Assembly (NCBI GenBank): GCA_973895155.1
Contig: OZ316894.1
Location: forward strand, 8,246,001 to 8,310,000
DNA: 64,000 bases
Reading direction: 5' to 3'
Origin: Marsupella aquatica
Taxonomy: Eukaryota; Marchantiophyta
The position numbers and the translations under genes were made by a program. Numbering within the stretch: position 1 is the first letter of the stretch; every line of letters starts with the position of its first letter. This document shows, in pieces, positions 33,391 through 44,001 of this stretch. A model generated the notes under the pieces. The model did no database searches, was not told where the DNA came from, and saw nothing but the letters and a program-made list of their open reading frames with translations.

Positions 33391-33760
33391 CCAGAATAAA
33401 TTGGAAATCTAAACTATACAAGAGATACACCTTGGTAAGATACATTGAAATAAAAATGCATAACAAAAGAAGTTTGAAATAAGACAAAATATTGAAAGTT
33501 ACATTCACCATATAGCAGCTCCAAACAAATCAATACTTCCGGAATAAATTGGAAATCTAAACTATACAAGGGATGCACCTTGGTAAGACACATTGAAATA
33601 AAAATGCATAATAAAAGTGGAAATCTAAACTATACAAGGGATGCACCTTGGTAAGACACATTGAAATAAAAATACATAACAAAGGTTTGAAATAAGACAA
33701 AATACTGAAAGTTGCATTCACCATTAATATATAGCAGCTTCAAAAAAATCAATACTACAC
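33391..33760. repeat. Nested direct repeat, about 70-150 bp units
   Basis: The segment 'gaataaattggaaatctaaactatacaagrgatrcacc...aaaaatgcataa' occurs three times (starting near 33393, 33541 and 33618; split here only for length). The outer copies also share the following 'tttgaaataagacaaaat' to 'atagcagct' segment, so a 150-bp duplication was followed by a partial 75-bp one. Confidence 0.8.
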
Positions 33761-34485
33761 TGCCCGGTGATAGGGAAAATCTGAAGTGAAATGTCACAAT
33801 GTCATCTGACGTGAAATGTCCCTTGTTTGACCTATGGTGACAGAGGAAATGGCAGCGTCACAAACTAAACCAGTGATAGAACACCTATTTGAGTAATAGT
33901 GTGACTTTTCATTTCCAGAAATTCCCAAATGTAAATTGTTGATATTAATTAATTAATTAATATTATTAATATATTACAAAAAATACATGACATTAGCAAT
34001 TCGTTGCCTAAAGTTTCTAATTATCACAAAAGTTACCATTTAAGTTCAATAGTAAATTGAACTCTCACTTTTGGGACTCCAAAACCAAAGGACATACATT
34101 CAAACTTGAAATGTGGAACACAATAAGGATAAAGCCTGTGAATAAAATCAATATATTTTTATTCATCATAAAACTGAATAAAAAACAACCAATTATTATA
34201 ATGTAAGTAAGAATAATCTTGTATAATTATTCACTCAAAAGAATATGAGACTAAAATATTATTTATACTACCCTTAGTTCTCATCTCTCAAAGTCTACAT
34301 CTATTAAACTAGCATGCTGAGCATAGAATCTAACTAAATATTAGATTCCACCAAACTTGAATTCATATTCGCTAAACCTTTTCATATGTTCTATGTCACC
34401 TTTCTCTTTAATCCATCTACATTTCCACACGTCCCTTTTTTTTTGCCAGTCTAAAGCGAGTGATTCTTGCAACCATTCTGGGTAG
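33761..34485. other. AT-rich spacer
   Basis: No gene seen. A 'taattaattaattaatattattaatatatta'-type AT-rich stretch lies at about 33946-33975 and may be the 3' boundary zone of the Ulp1-FCP1 region. Confidence 0.4.
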
Positions 34486-35047
34486 TTACTCTATATATTC
34501 ATATGAGGAAGAATTCGACTTGTAGAGTTTCGAAAGGAAAGGAATAAGTCTATCTTTCAAGAAAGTGTCTTCTTCATTGCCCATATATGTAGGTGGGTAT
34601 AAAGATGAGAAAAAGGGATTGCATATGGTCTTAAGGAGTGAATCCTCCAAAAGAGTAATGTTTTCCCTTATCTTGTGTGGCATTCGGATAAATACATAGT
34701 TTATGATTTTGGCATAAAGGTCATTAGTGTCTTGATCTCGACCAATCAGCTGCAATTTCTCTTTGCCAAAGATAAATTTGAGAGAAACTCTTTCTTCTTT
34801 GCTGAGCAAGAGACCCAAGTGTTGCAGAAGGTCCCTTACTGGCAAGCACGACCAAACTCCCACGTCAAAAAACTTGAAACAAAATTTCATGAACTCATGC
34901 AAGTATGGTCTGAGGAGTATTGTTTTATTTCCAATGTTGAATCCCTTTGAGCTGTTCACAATATGAAATGATTTTGAATAGTAAATTAAGAAGAAAGCCA
35001 TCCATGTCAATAACAAGCAATCTCTTCGCCTTTGACAAATTCACCAC
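34486..35047 (-). pseudogene. Copy A: FCP1/NIF-type HAD phosphatase-like domain
   Basis: The exon starts after acceptor CAG at 35048 with 'VVNLSKAKRLLVIDMDGFLL'. The DMDG box keeps both aspartates of the DxDx(T/V) phosphatase signature. A frame break follows within about 70 nt, and reading resumes in the 34486-35016 frame as 'FNIGNKTILLRPYLHEFMKFC' and 'FFDVGVWSC', the hallmark 'RP.l.eFl......+.i.iWS' stretch of FCP1/SCP/NIF domains. It ends 'LYPPTYMGNEEDTFLKDRLIPFLSKL', which matches both FCP1-like domains of copy B. In plants, NIF-type phosphatases act on RNA polymerase II CTD; here the substrate is unknown. The frame break argues against a working enzyme. Confidence 0.65.
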
Positions 35048-35266
35048 CTGTTGATTGCAAATAAAAAATAAATCAATAAACACTGATATATGCAATTTGA
35101 TAAACTAAATCAAAACAATACTTAACAATTGATAAGATCAAATTTAAAACAAGTCTTTTTGAGTTATATATTTATATTTTTTGAATATACAAGGAGTATG
35201 TTTAAACAATTGTCCAGCTGGATAATCTCAATTATATCTTTCATTCTTTCTATACTAAGAATGAAA

Positions 35267-36037
35267 CTACATAATCTTTTTCTCCAACAGTTGGAGAACC
35301 ACTTTTCGTCTATTTTCAGGTCTATCACTCCAGTTCAACCTAAATGGTTTTCCTAAACTTTCACAATCTGCGAACATTATCAAAAACATTCCACAATTGT
35401 GAGAATCATTCTGCTTGGGAATATCTTTTGGATACAAATGTATCCAATTGCAAGCATTGACTGGTTCTAATTGTTGGGCATCAGCCTCATCTGCAATGTA
35501 TCGTGATAAGTTTAGGAGCACTTCGGAGTCTTCATTGTGGTAGGAATCAAGATAGGTTAAAGTTTTACTCTTGAGGTCAATTACAGCGAGAGTCCAGTGA
35601 GTAGGAATCAAGATAGGTTAAAGTTTTACTCTTGAGGTCAATTACAGCGAGAGTCCAGTGAAACCCACAATGAATTGGAACAAGTAATTTGTCACAGTCA
35701 AATATACTGTATCCCAATATATTTGGTTGACCATCGAGAGATTTTGGAGTTGTAATTAAGAATAACCTACCCCAGCAAGTTTTGTATAGAACCAGGTATT
35801 GAAAAAGAGACATCTAAATGATTTGTACAACATCAATGTTTCTCTCTCCTTCAATAAAATCATATAAGAGTTAATAACATCAGACTTCAACCATTCTCGT
35901 GGGCAGAGACATCTCATTACTTTACGAGTAATATGGAAATCTTCGATTGTTGTCAAAACCTCATTCTGATCCAGGCTTCGACTGAGGCATGTGACTACTG
36001 CAGTCTCGTTAGTTTTATCAATTTGAAGAGAAATTAT
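35267..36037 (-). pseudogene. Copy A: Ulp1/C48 SUMO-protease-like domain with internal duplication
   Basis: The exon begins after acceptor at 36038. The sequence has 'CLCPREWLKSDVINSYMILL', then the His block 'HCGFHWTLAVIDLKSKTLTYLDSY' (split: HCGFHWTLAVIDLK / TLTYLDSY) and the Cys block 'PKQNDSHNCGMFLIMF'. His, Asp, Gln and Cys of the C48 catalytic set are all visible. A 61-bp tandem duplication (35540-35600 / 35601-35661) repeats the His-Asp stretch out of frame and disrupts the coding sequence; a further frame break lies near 35800. Ulp1-like proteases cleave SUMO or related modifiers, and plant transposons often carry them. Confidence 0.75.
35540..35661. repeat. 61-bp tandem duplication inside the copy A protease
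   Basis: Two adjacent near-identical 61-nt units beginning 'gtaggaatcaagataggtta'. 61 is not a multiple of 3, so the duplication shifts the reading frame. Confidence 0.85.
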
Positions 36038-36217
36038 CTGCAAGCATACAATTTCCTTTCAGAAATTGATTCTGTACCCAAGAGCTACACCCCATGTGAA
36101 CATGTATCCAATATTGTAGAAACTTACACAAAATTGCATGTGTTGTACCTTTGAAATGTTTGATCCAGATGTTTCCGATGTTGAGTTTATCTCCATCAGG
36201 TCAGATTGTGAAAGTCT

Positions 36218-37714
36218 CTATTTTCCTCTTTGAAATGTTGACTCTTCTTGCGGATCCTGTCCATTTGGTTGTATGAACATTGGATGGTCAATTGACAAAA
36301 CACTGTTCCGCTTATCATGAATGTTTGGCAATTCGCTGCATGGTACGAACCCGCTCATCAAACCTGCTTCAAGGAATGAATCATCTTTCACATCTTGTGA
36401 CTTGCAATTGAAGGAAAGCCTTTTCATATCAGACTCAGACTCTGTGCCAGGAGATAATTTTCCTTTTCTCAACTTCCGTCCACCAATGGGGGTCAAAGTT
36501 CTCGCAAAGTCTGTTGCAGAATCAATTTTAGGATTCTCATCCACAATTTCAGTGAGTTGAATGCCTTCTTCTTGTCTCTTAGCTTGTTGTCCTTCCCGTT
36601 AAAGTTTCTCTGCTTTTTGCTCTCCTCCTTTTCTTGACCCTTTTTTCTTCTGTCTGTCTCTTTGTCAACCTTATACTTCTTTGTCCTCTCCGCATCAACC
36701 TTATCGTTCTCCTCCATCTCTTTCCTATCCGTCTCTTTCCTGTACTTATCCTCCTCCTCCTGCTTATCTTTTCGCTCCCTCTCTTTCCTATCCTTCTCCT
36801 GCTTATCTTTCTCCTCCTTATCTTTCCTATCCTTCTTCTCTTTCTCTTGCTTATCTTTCCGCTCCCTAGCCTCTCCTCGCTCTCTTCCCTATACTTCTCC
36901 TCCTCATGTTTATCTTTTTGCTCCCTCTCCTCCCTCTCTTTCCTATCCTTCTCCTCTTTATCCTCCTTATCTTTCCTATCCTTCTCCTCTTTCTCCTCCT
37001 TATCCGTCGCTTCCCTCTCCTCCCTCACTTTCTCTTCCTTATACCTCTCCTCCCTCTCCTTGTGTTGTTTTTCCTTATGAACCATCTCCTCCTTGAGCTT
37101 TCTTGCTTCCTCTTCAACTTTGGCCTTTTGTTTCTCTTCGGCCTTTTGAACTTCTTGCTCCCTTTTTTGTGCATCATGTGTATTCCTTATCGCCTCTCTT
37201 TGCAATATCTACAATACGGTTGAGGTCCCACCCCAAGACTTTGAATAGGAATATGGATACATTTTTTTGAATTTTCCTCAATCAGATAGCTCATTTGTTC
37301 TTCGTCATCATCTTTGTCGCTATCCTCATCCCACGGTCCCCGAAAACCTTCACCTTGCAATTCCTGGCCCAATTGTGGAACATCTTCATTCTCACGGTCA
37401 TCCCCTATTTCACTTGCCATTTCCTCCAAAGAACCTACATCTTCACCTTCACTCTCAGGAATAGTTTCTCGACTGTCTGAATTGTCTTTAGAGGGGGTAT
37501 CATCTTGGCATTCAAATGTGATCTCTCCTTTTTTTTCCTCTAAAACTTTGGAACACCACTCTTTCCTCTTGGGTTCATCCTCACTCAGGTTGGACCTCTT
37601 CTCGATTTCCTTATCAGCAGACAATTTTCCACTCACTCTCAATTGATCCTCTTCACTTATACCTCTCTTAGACCTCTTATGATATTCCCCAATGATCTCG
37701 ACCCGATGGTCACC
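36218..37714 (-). pseudogene. Copy A: acidic and Lys/Glu-rich linker region
   Basis: Three overlapping minus-strand frames (37726-37187, 37205-36579 and 36717-36218) read as one charged linker with frame changes. The first starts after a CACTAG acceptor near 37715 and is acidic (DEDSDKDDDEEQ). The second is a low-complexity K/E/R/D helix (EEKDRKEREEREQKDKHEEE) of about 150 residues, a single-alpha-helix type composition, disrupted near its end. The third has 'RTLTPIGGRKLRKGKLSPGTE'. Plus-strand ORFs over the same bases are Leu/Ser-rich shadows. It joins the N-terminal part to the protease. Confidence 0.55.
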
Positions 37715-38156
37715 TAGTGCAATCAAAGGAAAACTTTAATATACTAGACAAGTTAATGGAGATGGAAATGTACAAATTTCTATACATGATATATGTACAG
37801 TTCACGGAACGGTGTTCCGCCATAGATGCCAAGAGACTTACTCAAATATACTCAATAACTGTATTTGATGTCAATTTGAATAATCAATAACCAATCTGAC
37901 AAGTACGTGCTTGGATTTCATTGCAGATCCTGAGAAATCTAAAACGCTCCATATTACACTAACATAAACAGACTGAACCCAACACATTCGAATGAAAAAT
38001 CTAAGATGGAACAATCTTTCAGCACCCATCTTAAACTGAATAAACTGAATAACCACATTTAAATATTTACTGAAATTCAGAGAATGGTTTTCTGCAATTA
38101 TTCTAGTTCATTACTCAAACAACTATTTAGTCCTTAATTAGTTGTCTCAATGTTAC

Positions 38157-38500
38157 CTCTTAAAGGTCCTTTTGGGATAATTGTAGGAAGCTCATAAGGT
38201 AAGGAGTCCACGATAGGATCACTTTGTTCCTGAAGTCCATACTCTCGAATGACTTGATAGATCTCATCATCACCGAGTCGATAGTTTTCTTTTAATGTGT
38301 CAGTCAAATCATCTCAGACATGATAAATGCTTCTCTTTTTCTCGACCTTTCTCTTTAGGAGGTTTTCAAAAGATTCTCTGTCAGGACATTTTTCAGGCAC
38401 TTCCTCAAATCTTGGAAACAAAGTGTTGACAGAAGTAATTTGTGGTTGCTTCATGACTTTCTATTGAGCAATAGCTTCTGACATGATTGACTTCGAACTC
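38157..38500 (-). pseudogene. Copy A: small internal exon
   Basis: This lies between a likely acceptor TTTCAG (38501) and donor GTAACA (38156). One frame reads 'QPQITSVNTLFPRFEEVPEK' and continues to 'LPYELPTIIPKGPLR', with two in-frame stops, TAG after 'AIAQ' and TGA after 'SIYHV'. A single transition would explain the TGA (CGA). The phase of the join to the upstream exon is not settled. Confidence 0.45.
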
Positions 38501-38597
38501 CTGAAATTGGCAATGTGAAATTAGTCTCAAACCATCTTCAGAAAGCAATAGGGAAACTTGTACTGCAAATTAAATTTGAGGAAAGATCATTCTTACC

Positions 38598-39625
38598 ATA
38601 AGACATTGAGTTAACCTGCGGCCTTCACCAAAACAGATTGTTGTATCTTGATGCTTCATGAGAAGTTTCACTAGGTACTGATAAAATTCAGTGCTCTTCT
38701 CTTCGACAAGACTCTCTTCCGTTTCGGCTTCTTCAAAATTCCTGATGTTGTCGTTTAGGCAAGCCTGAATGGCCTCCTGCCTATCTGGTTGATCTTTTGA
38801 AGCATCAAATGCCTGATTGAAAAAGATATACAAGACATATTGGACGACTTTGCCATCATTTTCCAAAAGTTGTGTTCCATCCCGATCTCCTCCTGTTTTC
38901 TTCCACATGTATTGAGCCTACACTGTGATGTACCCCGGGATGCGACACATTGCCGAAGTCATGTCCATTACCTCCATTGGATTCATGATCAAAACAATCT
39001 TGTGTTTTGGACAACCGACGACCACTGTTTCTTTGAAAAATCCGTCATAAAACTCTCGGTTGTATGGACCAAACGCTGGGGACGTTGTCAGGTCAAAGAA
39101 GAAAAAGTTGGCTTTGTTTTTGTAACCCTTGGCCAATTTTCTAAAAAACGTAACTATGCTCCCAAATCCACTTATTGATCTAAGACGGAAGAGGTCATTT
39201 GTCTTGACAACTCTCAAGTTTCCAGCCTGGTCAAACATCATTTGAATAGACTCAACAAGGTTCTCAAAAGGCGCAGGAAGTTTTTCAATCAAGTAAGTCC
39301 ACTTGCAATTTTGATTAATTCCCATCTTCAGAACTTTCTCTCCCATAGCCTTGCGCAGCAAAGCAATCCTCTCAGAATCAAGATGGAAGAACTCCTTCAC
39401 CTCTTTGAACTTACGCTTGAGCTGCACCTTGTTCAACTTCTTGAAATCATTCACCCTAGTTTTCTCTATAAATTGCTTCGGCAAGTAAACTTGGATATGG
39501 TTACCAAAAGGGTGTAGGAAAATTGCACTATTGAAAGTGAGTTGAGCCTTACTGTTGCCCCAAGGGGTCTCAGCATTGGGGCGGCCAAAGCCAAATGAAC
39601 TACTATAGCAACTTAGTTTAAGCAT
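38598..39625 (-). pseudogene. Copy A: N-terminal part with a weakly methyltransferase-like layout
   Basis: The frame 39625-38918 continues in the same frame as 38908-38598; only a TAG at 38918-38920 separates them. The exon ends at donor ATG|GTAAGA (38597). I do not recognise the protein firmly. It has 'FFFFDLTTSPAFGPYN' followed by a hydrophobic strand 'HKIVLIMNPM', and about 170 residues later 'EFYQYLVKLLMKHQDTTICFGEGRRLTQ'. This order recalls the motif IV ... motif I layout of permuted DNA methyltransferases in a degenerate, probably non-catalytic form (no DPPY, no GxGxG). That likeness is inference. Confidence 0.4.
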
Positions 39626-39736
39626 AGCTTAAAATAACCAAAATTGAGGTTACCAATGGGGTTCAGGGATACAGTCCACATGTTTTACTTCACAGTCACA
39701 ATCTTTCACTAACAACATCCCTTTACTTATCAATTG

Positions 39737-40041
39737 TTTTGTATCTTGGGGTCTCACTATATGGGGACCTCCCCATCACCTGCGACGTTTTTAGGCCTCG
39801 GACCCCCTAAAATGTAAGAATTTTAAATAATTTTTTAACCCCTACAAAGTTGGAATATTCCAAAATTTGGATTAAAAAGACCTTAATGTTCTTATAAGTC
39901 TCAAAATTGAATTTAAAAGACCCTATTGTTCTTCTACAAAAATTCTTAAATATTCCCTTAGTTAGAACCAATAAAATGACCCTATCCTTTGTCGCACGTG
40001 ATATGCCATTTTTGTGGAAGTGAAACTCCCGAGCTTTGTAT
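39737..40041. mobile_element. MITE copy 1 with 8-bp target duplication
   Basis: The element is 39745-40033 (about 289 bp), with imperfect terminal inverted repeats (CTTGGGGTCTCACT at the left; AGTGAAACTCCCGAG at the right). It is flanked by TTTTGTAT (39737-39744) and CTTTGTAT (40034-40041), a 7/8 match. The same sequence lies inverted at 51502-51798. An 8-bp duplication is typical of hAT-related elements; there is no coding capacity. Confidence 0.85.
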
Positions 40042-40049
40042 TTAACAAC

Positions 40050-40450
40050 ATCTTGATTTATTTAACACCATCATTTACCAACTGTGACATAGTGACATCT
40101 TTGACATAACGACATCTTTGGCTTCACAACAAATTTTTACTTGACGACATCTTTGACATAACAACATCTTTTTACTTGATGATATCCATCACATAACGAC
40201 ATCTTTGGCGCCCGCTTGGTGCCACAACATATTTTTACTTGACGTCATCTTTCAAATAATGACATTGTGTAACTTGAAAACACCTTTCACATAAAGACTC
40301 ATTGGCGACATGTCTTCTTTTGACTTGACAACATCTCGGGCAACACGATATATATTTTTTGAACGACATCTTGGGAACACTACCCTTTTCTCTTAATGAA
40401 TTCTTGGGTGACATGGCATCTGTTTTCTTAACAACATCTTGGGTGACAGG
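40050..40450. repeat. Degenerate repeat of 'acgacatcttt' units
   Basis: More than a dozen diverged units built on 'cttgacgacatctttgacataacgacatcttt' spaced irregularly by 20-50 nt (the long unit is quoted only as its two halves: cttgacgacatcttt / gacataacgacatcttt). Nothing coding. Confidence 0.65.
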
Positions 40451-42137
40451 ATTTGCAATAGTATTGAGCTAGTATTTCATATTTTTAAGTGCAGTTATGG
40501 GACCCATCAATTTGCATGGGTAGTAGGTAGAGTGAGGAGTAATACCTAGCCTGTAGAACTACTCTTAATGGTTGAGCACCTTCTTTTTGCATGGGGAACT
40601 GGTGGAGGTGGAATATCCATAACAGTATAACACTTGTCTAGACTTCATGGCCTCATTAATTGAAAGTACCCACCCCACTTTTCTCACTTAATTCTAGTGA
40701 ACTCTGGATAAGTGCACACTTCATAGATGCTTACCCTTGATTAGTGCATGTCATCTTGTTCTTCCCTTTTTTTACGCTGGATAAGCCGTTTTTACGCGGT
40801 TTTTCTAAGCGCACATAGGGCTCAAATAATTTTGCTAAATGACAACTTTATAAGCACTTACACTGGATAAGTGATTGAATGCGCTTATATGTCAATTCAT
40901 TGATTACATTCATTGTTACAACTATTGCTGTAAGAGTCTACAACGTACGCGGACACAAAAACCAAGAGATAGGATCCCAAAGGTACATAAATATGAAGAG
41001 CGAAACCAATGGCTAACAGAAGGAGAATCTGAAGCTCAGGTGCTTTTTGTCCACCTTAACCTACTCACCTTTGAGTAAAACCATGGTATATAACAAGTGG
41101 CTTCCGTATCAGGGTCACACGGTGAAAGTTGGCTACATAAATATTAAAATTATAAGAAATATTATAAAATCATAGTTACTTTAGCCATAGTCAGATGTTT
41201 GGTTGAGGTTAAATGTGCTACTATTATATTCTGTGCCAAAACTTAGTTGGCAATCAAGTGAAACTTTGGCTCATTATTACAAAGTCATCTAGGAGACAAG
41301 GATAGCTTAGTCTATGAAAACTCGATATGGTTGACGGATTTAGAGTTCAATAAGGTTCCTTTATATGTTCCCGAGAATATAACTTCTGGTGAAGTGAATT
41401 ACATATCTCCTATGTTGACTACTTGTGTGCTTGTTGAATGCGGGGTTGAATGTTGACATGTGCATGCTATCCGGGATGCAGTCTTAGAGTAATGTCACTT
41501 ACATAGTTGTACGTACCAACTAAAGTCCCTGTTTCTTGTTGAGTGTTTGGTAAGGTTTGCAAAGCATCTCCAAACAAGTGTTAGAAAAGCCAAAGTTTAA
41601 CAGACTGAGAATGCAATTCATTAAATGCTTCTCAATCTTGCATTATTTTGTGCTAGTCTCTTCTATTCCATTGTCACTGTTAGTATTAGTAAATTGTCAC
41701 ATACTTAGTTGTGACTTACTGGATTACGTAAAGTAATGTCAAAATCTTTGATTCCACACTTAATCTGGGAAAGGAGGTGGGTGCCCACAACAAATATATA
41801 CCAGGATCCTAACTAAAGATTGACGCTCTCAAGATTATAAAAAGTTGCATGGATTCTTACCTAACTCACTTTCCATAAAGTAGTACATGTTTTTTTAATA
41901 TAAACACTCACCTAAATTTCCATGTTAAAAGAAGAAAAAGGCACAAACTGTTTACAGAAAAGTGCCAAACAGAGTACAAAAGAATAAACAAAAGAGGTCC
42001 CAAGTGGGCAAAAGCAAATGCAAAAGAAGTGAGCAAAAGGAAACCTCTAAGAACCAAGAAAGGGGAACTAAAACCAAGACTAAAACGACCGCAAATGGAC
42101 CAAGGTCCTTATCATTCCTAGCTAATGTGGCTAACAG
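40451..42137. other. Non-coding gap
   Basis: AT-rich with no recognisable ORF. The frame at 40875-41078 lacks motifs. An A-rich stretch at 41930-42080 lies just 3' of the minus-strand reverse-transcriptase fragment and could be the tail side of that element. Confidence 0.4.
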
Positions 42138-43650
42138 CTAATGGTCCACATCAAGTGTCAAAACTAAATCGGCAAGTGGGATTGGAATGTCCTCTAGGGG
42201 GGCTAGCTGCTGCGGAGGCACACTAGCACCTACTATCAGAGCTCGATGATGGATGGCCCAAGCTTGAGCACGCTGTAAGGTGATTGAAATGCGTTGGCAA
42301 AAATGCGTGGTCAAAACAGATAGTGGGGATCCGGTGGGACCCATCCAACCATGAACATCCCAAGCAGCTTGTCGAAGAAGCTCGTCAAATTGATGGTGGA
42401 GATGCCCAAATATCTCAAGAGCAAGGGGGAGGAAGCTGTCAAATGAAGCTCGGGCAGCATATTTGGCCTCCTTTGTTGTTGCCGCTCATGATGCCGCTAC
42501 CCCTGCCATTGTTGCCACTGACCCAATGATGTCTTGGCGCAATAGGTTTGCCACTACTACATCTACCAAAGTACGTTGACCCTCACGGACCATGGTAAGA
42601 TCCACCTGTAACCGGTGTGATGGAGGACCCGGTAACTCGAGCACCACCTCCTGCCGCACGCTGACCAAAGAGCCAAAGAGAACCTGAGTAGTTGCATCTC
42701 TCATAGTATCGTGAACAAAAATGGTTTCACCGCCCAAACTGTACCAAAGAAGATGGACACTTGTGGCATCACAAGGCTTCCCACAAGTGCAAGAGGGAGG
42801 TAAACCAGCAAGAAGTGGGTGGGGTAGCCCCATACGAAGACGCATGGCTATCGAGAACTCCGTTGAAGACATCCGTAGATGAGGAATGACTGGATTGGCC
42901 TGAAGCCATCCTCTTGCACCCTTCCCTCCAAAAGAAAGAATCTGAGCTTGGTCCATGTCAGGTGCCTCGGTGAGGATGCTAGAGAGGGTGAAAGCGTGCA
43001 TACGCCCAACAAGGTCTGCCTGAAGACGGACGGGGTCCAAGGATAAAAACTCCTGAAATGAAGGTAACGCATCTTGGACGGGATCTGGTAATGATGACCG
43101 CGCTGCGCGCAAATGAACCTGAAATGGGAGGGAACCCTCCTCTACCTCCATGAGAGACAAAAGTAAAAAAGGTCGATCCTCAGTAAGGAAATAATCTACC
43201 AACTATGAGAAGGCGGGCTGCCCACGCGCCCAAGAAGGCCAAAGGTGCAAGGCACTCAATGGAAGTAAGCCCAAACCCGCCTTGAGAAATAGGAAGGCTG
43301 AGCTGTTGATGAAGCCACTGAGATGAGAGCAATGTACCCGGCCCTAAAAGAGAGGCCAAAGTCTCTTGAATGGAGACATCAAAGGCTCGAAGGTGGAGAC
43401 AAAGATCCTCGATAGGGGGATGCGTCCTAGCCAAATAAGACGCACGAAGGTGGATCAACCTCAACAACATCCCAAATGCTGCTTGAGAATCTGCTAACTT
43501 AGGGAGCATACGAGTAGGGGCTAAGGTTGCCTGTAGAGTGTCACCAATGAAAGATGAGCTAAAGGAGGCGGTACCGACTGGGGAGCCAAGGACCCGAAGA
43601 CCGTTGGCTGGACGTAAGAACCCAGCTGGACACTAGGCACAACTCTTCAT
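42138..43650 (-). pseudogene. Non-LTR-type reverse-transcriptase protein, C-terminal part
   Basis: Reading starts near 43650 with 'GLRVLGSPVGTASF', continues as 'LLRLIHLRASYLARTHPP' and 'LPISQGGFGLTSIECLAPLAFLGAWAA', a stretch typical of the region after the palm in reverse transcriptases of LINE-like plant and algal elements. A frame shift near 43200 leads to 'VDYFLTEDRPF', then 'SCTCGKPCDATSVHLLW', a CxCG...C...H zinc-like motif, and 'VDLTMVREGQRTLVDVVVAN', an acidic-strand block like the endonuclease-like tail of this group. A TGA at 42486-42488 is in frame with the remainder ('AKYAARASFDSFLPLALEIF' to 'QRISITLQRAQAW'). The catalytic palm (YADD region) is missing; the copia LTR begins 40 nt upstream. 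Confidence 0.7.
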
Positions 43651-43691
43651 AGGCTAAACCCATAAACCGAGGCCTGTCAGATGGGTGGAAA

Positions 43692-43987
43692 TGTTAGGAA
43701 TTGACTCGAGTTCCCGACTTAGTTAGCTTGGCCTTACTAGGGTTAGTTAACCCTAGATTACATTACTAGGATAAGATCCACTTAGTTTAGGCCCACTCAT
43801 CTTGGCCCCCTTAGGGAGTATAGGCTGGAGGGAGAGCACTCTCTCCCTCATTCTTCACATGTACTCTCATTTGCTATGGAGCCTTCAGGAATTTCTCCAC
43901 TCGGGGTGTCTTGTCGGTGTAGCGTCTGATTGAGTGTCTCTCATGTTTCCGCATTGCTGTCTAGTCCGGAGCCGATGGTTTCTTACA
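43692..43987 (+). repeat. Copia element 2: 5' LTR (296 bp)
   Basis: The LTR starts TGTTAGGAATTG and ends TTTCTTACA, immediately followed by a primer site. It sits just 5' of the truncated reverse-transcriptase fragment, so one element inserted next to or into the other. It differs in sequence from the LTR at 7107-7380. Confidence 0.8.
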
Positions 43988-43989
43988 AG

Positions 43990-44001
43990 TGGTATTAGAG
44001 C
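43990..44001 (+). other. Primer binding site, initiator-Met tRNA type
   Basis: TGGTATTAGAGC differs by one base (C to T) from TGGTATCAGAGC, the complement of the 3' end of plant initiator-Met tRNA used by copia elements. It starts 2 nt after the LTR, as expected. Confidence 0.8.

Noticed and set aside
36634-37223. Leu/Ser/Phe-rich plus-strand ORFs that look like membrane proteins
   Set aside because: They are the antisense of the Lys/Glu-rich linker; the repeated 'tcctcctt' text explains the hydrophobic reading.
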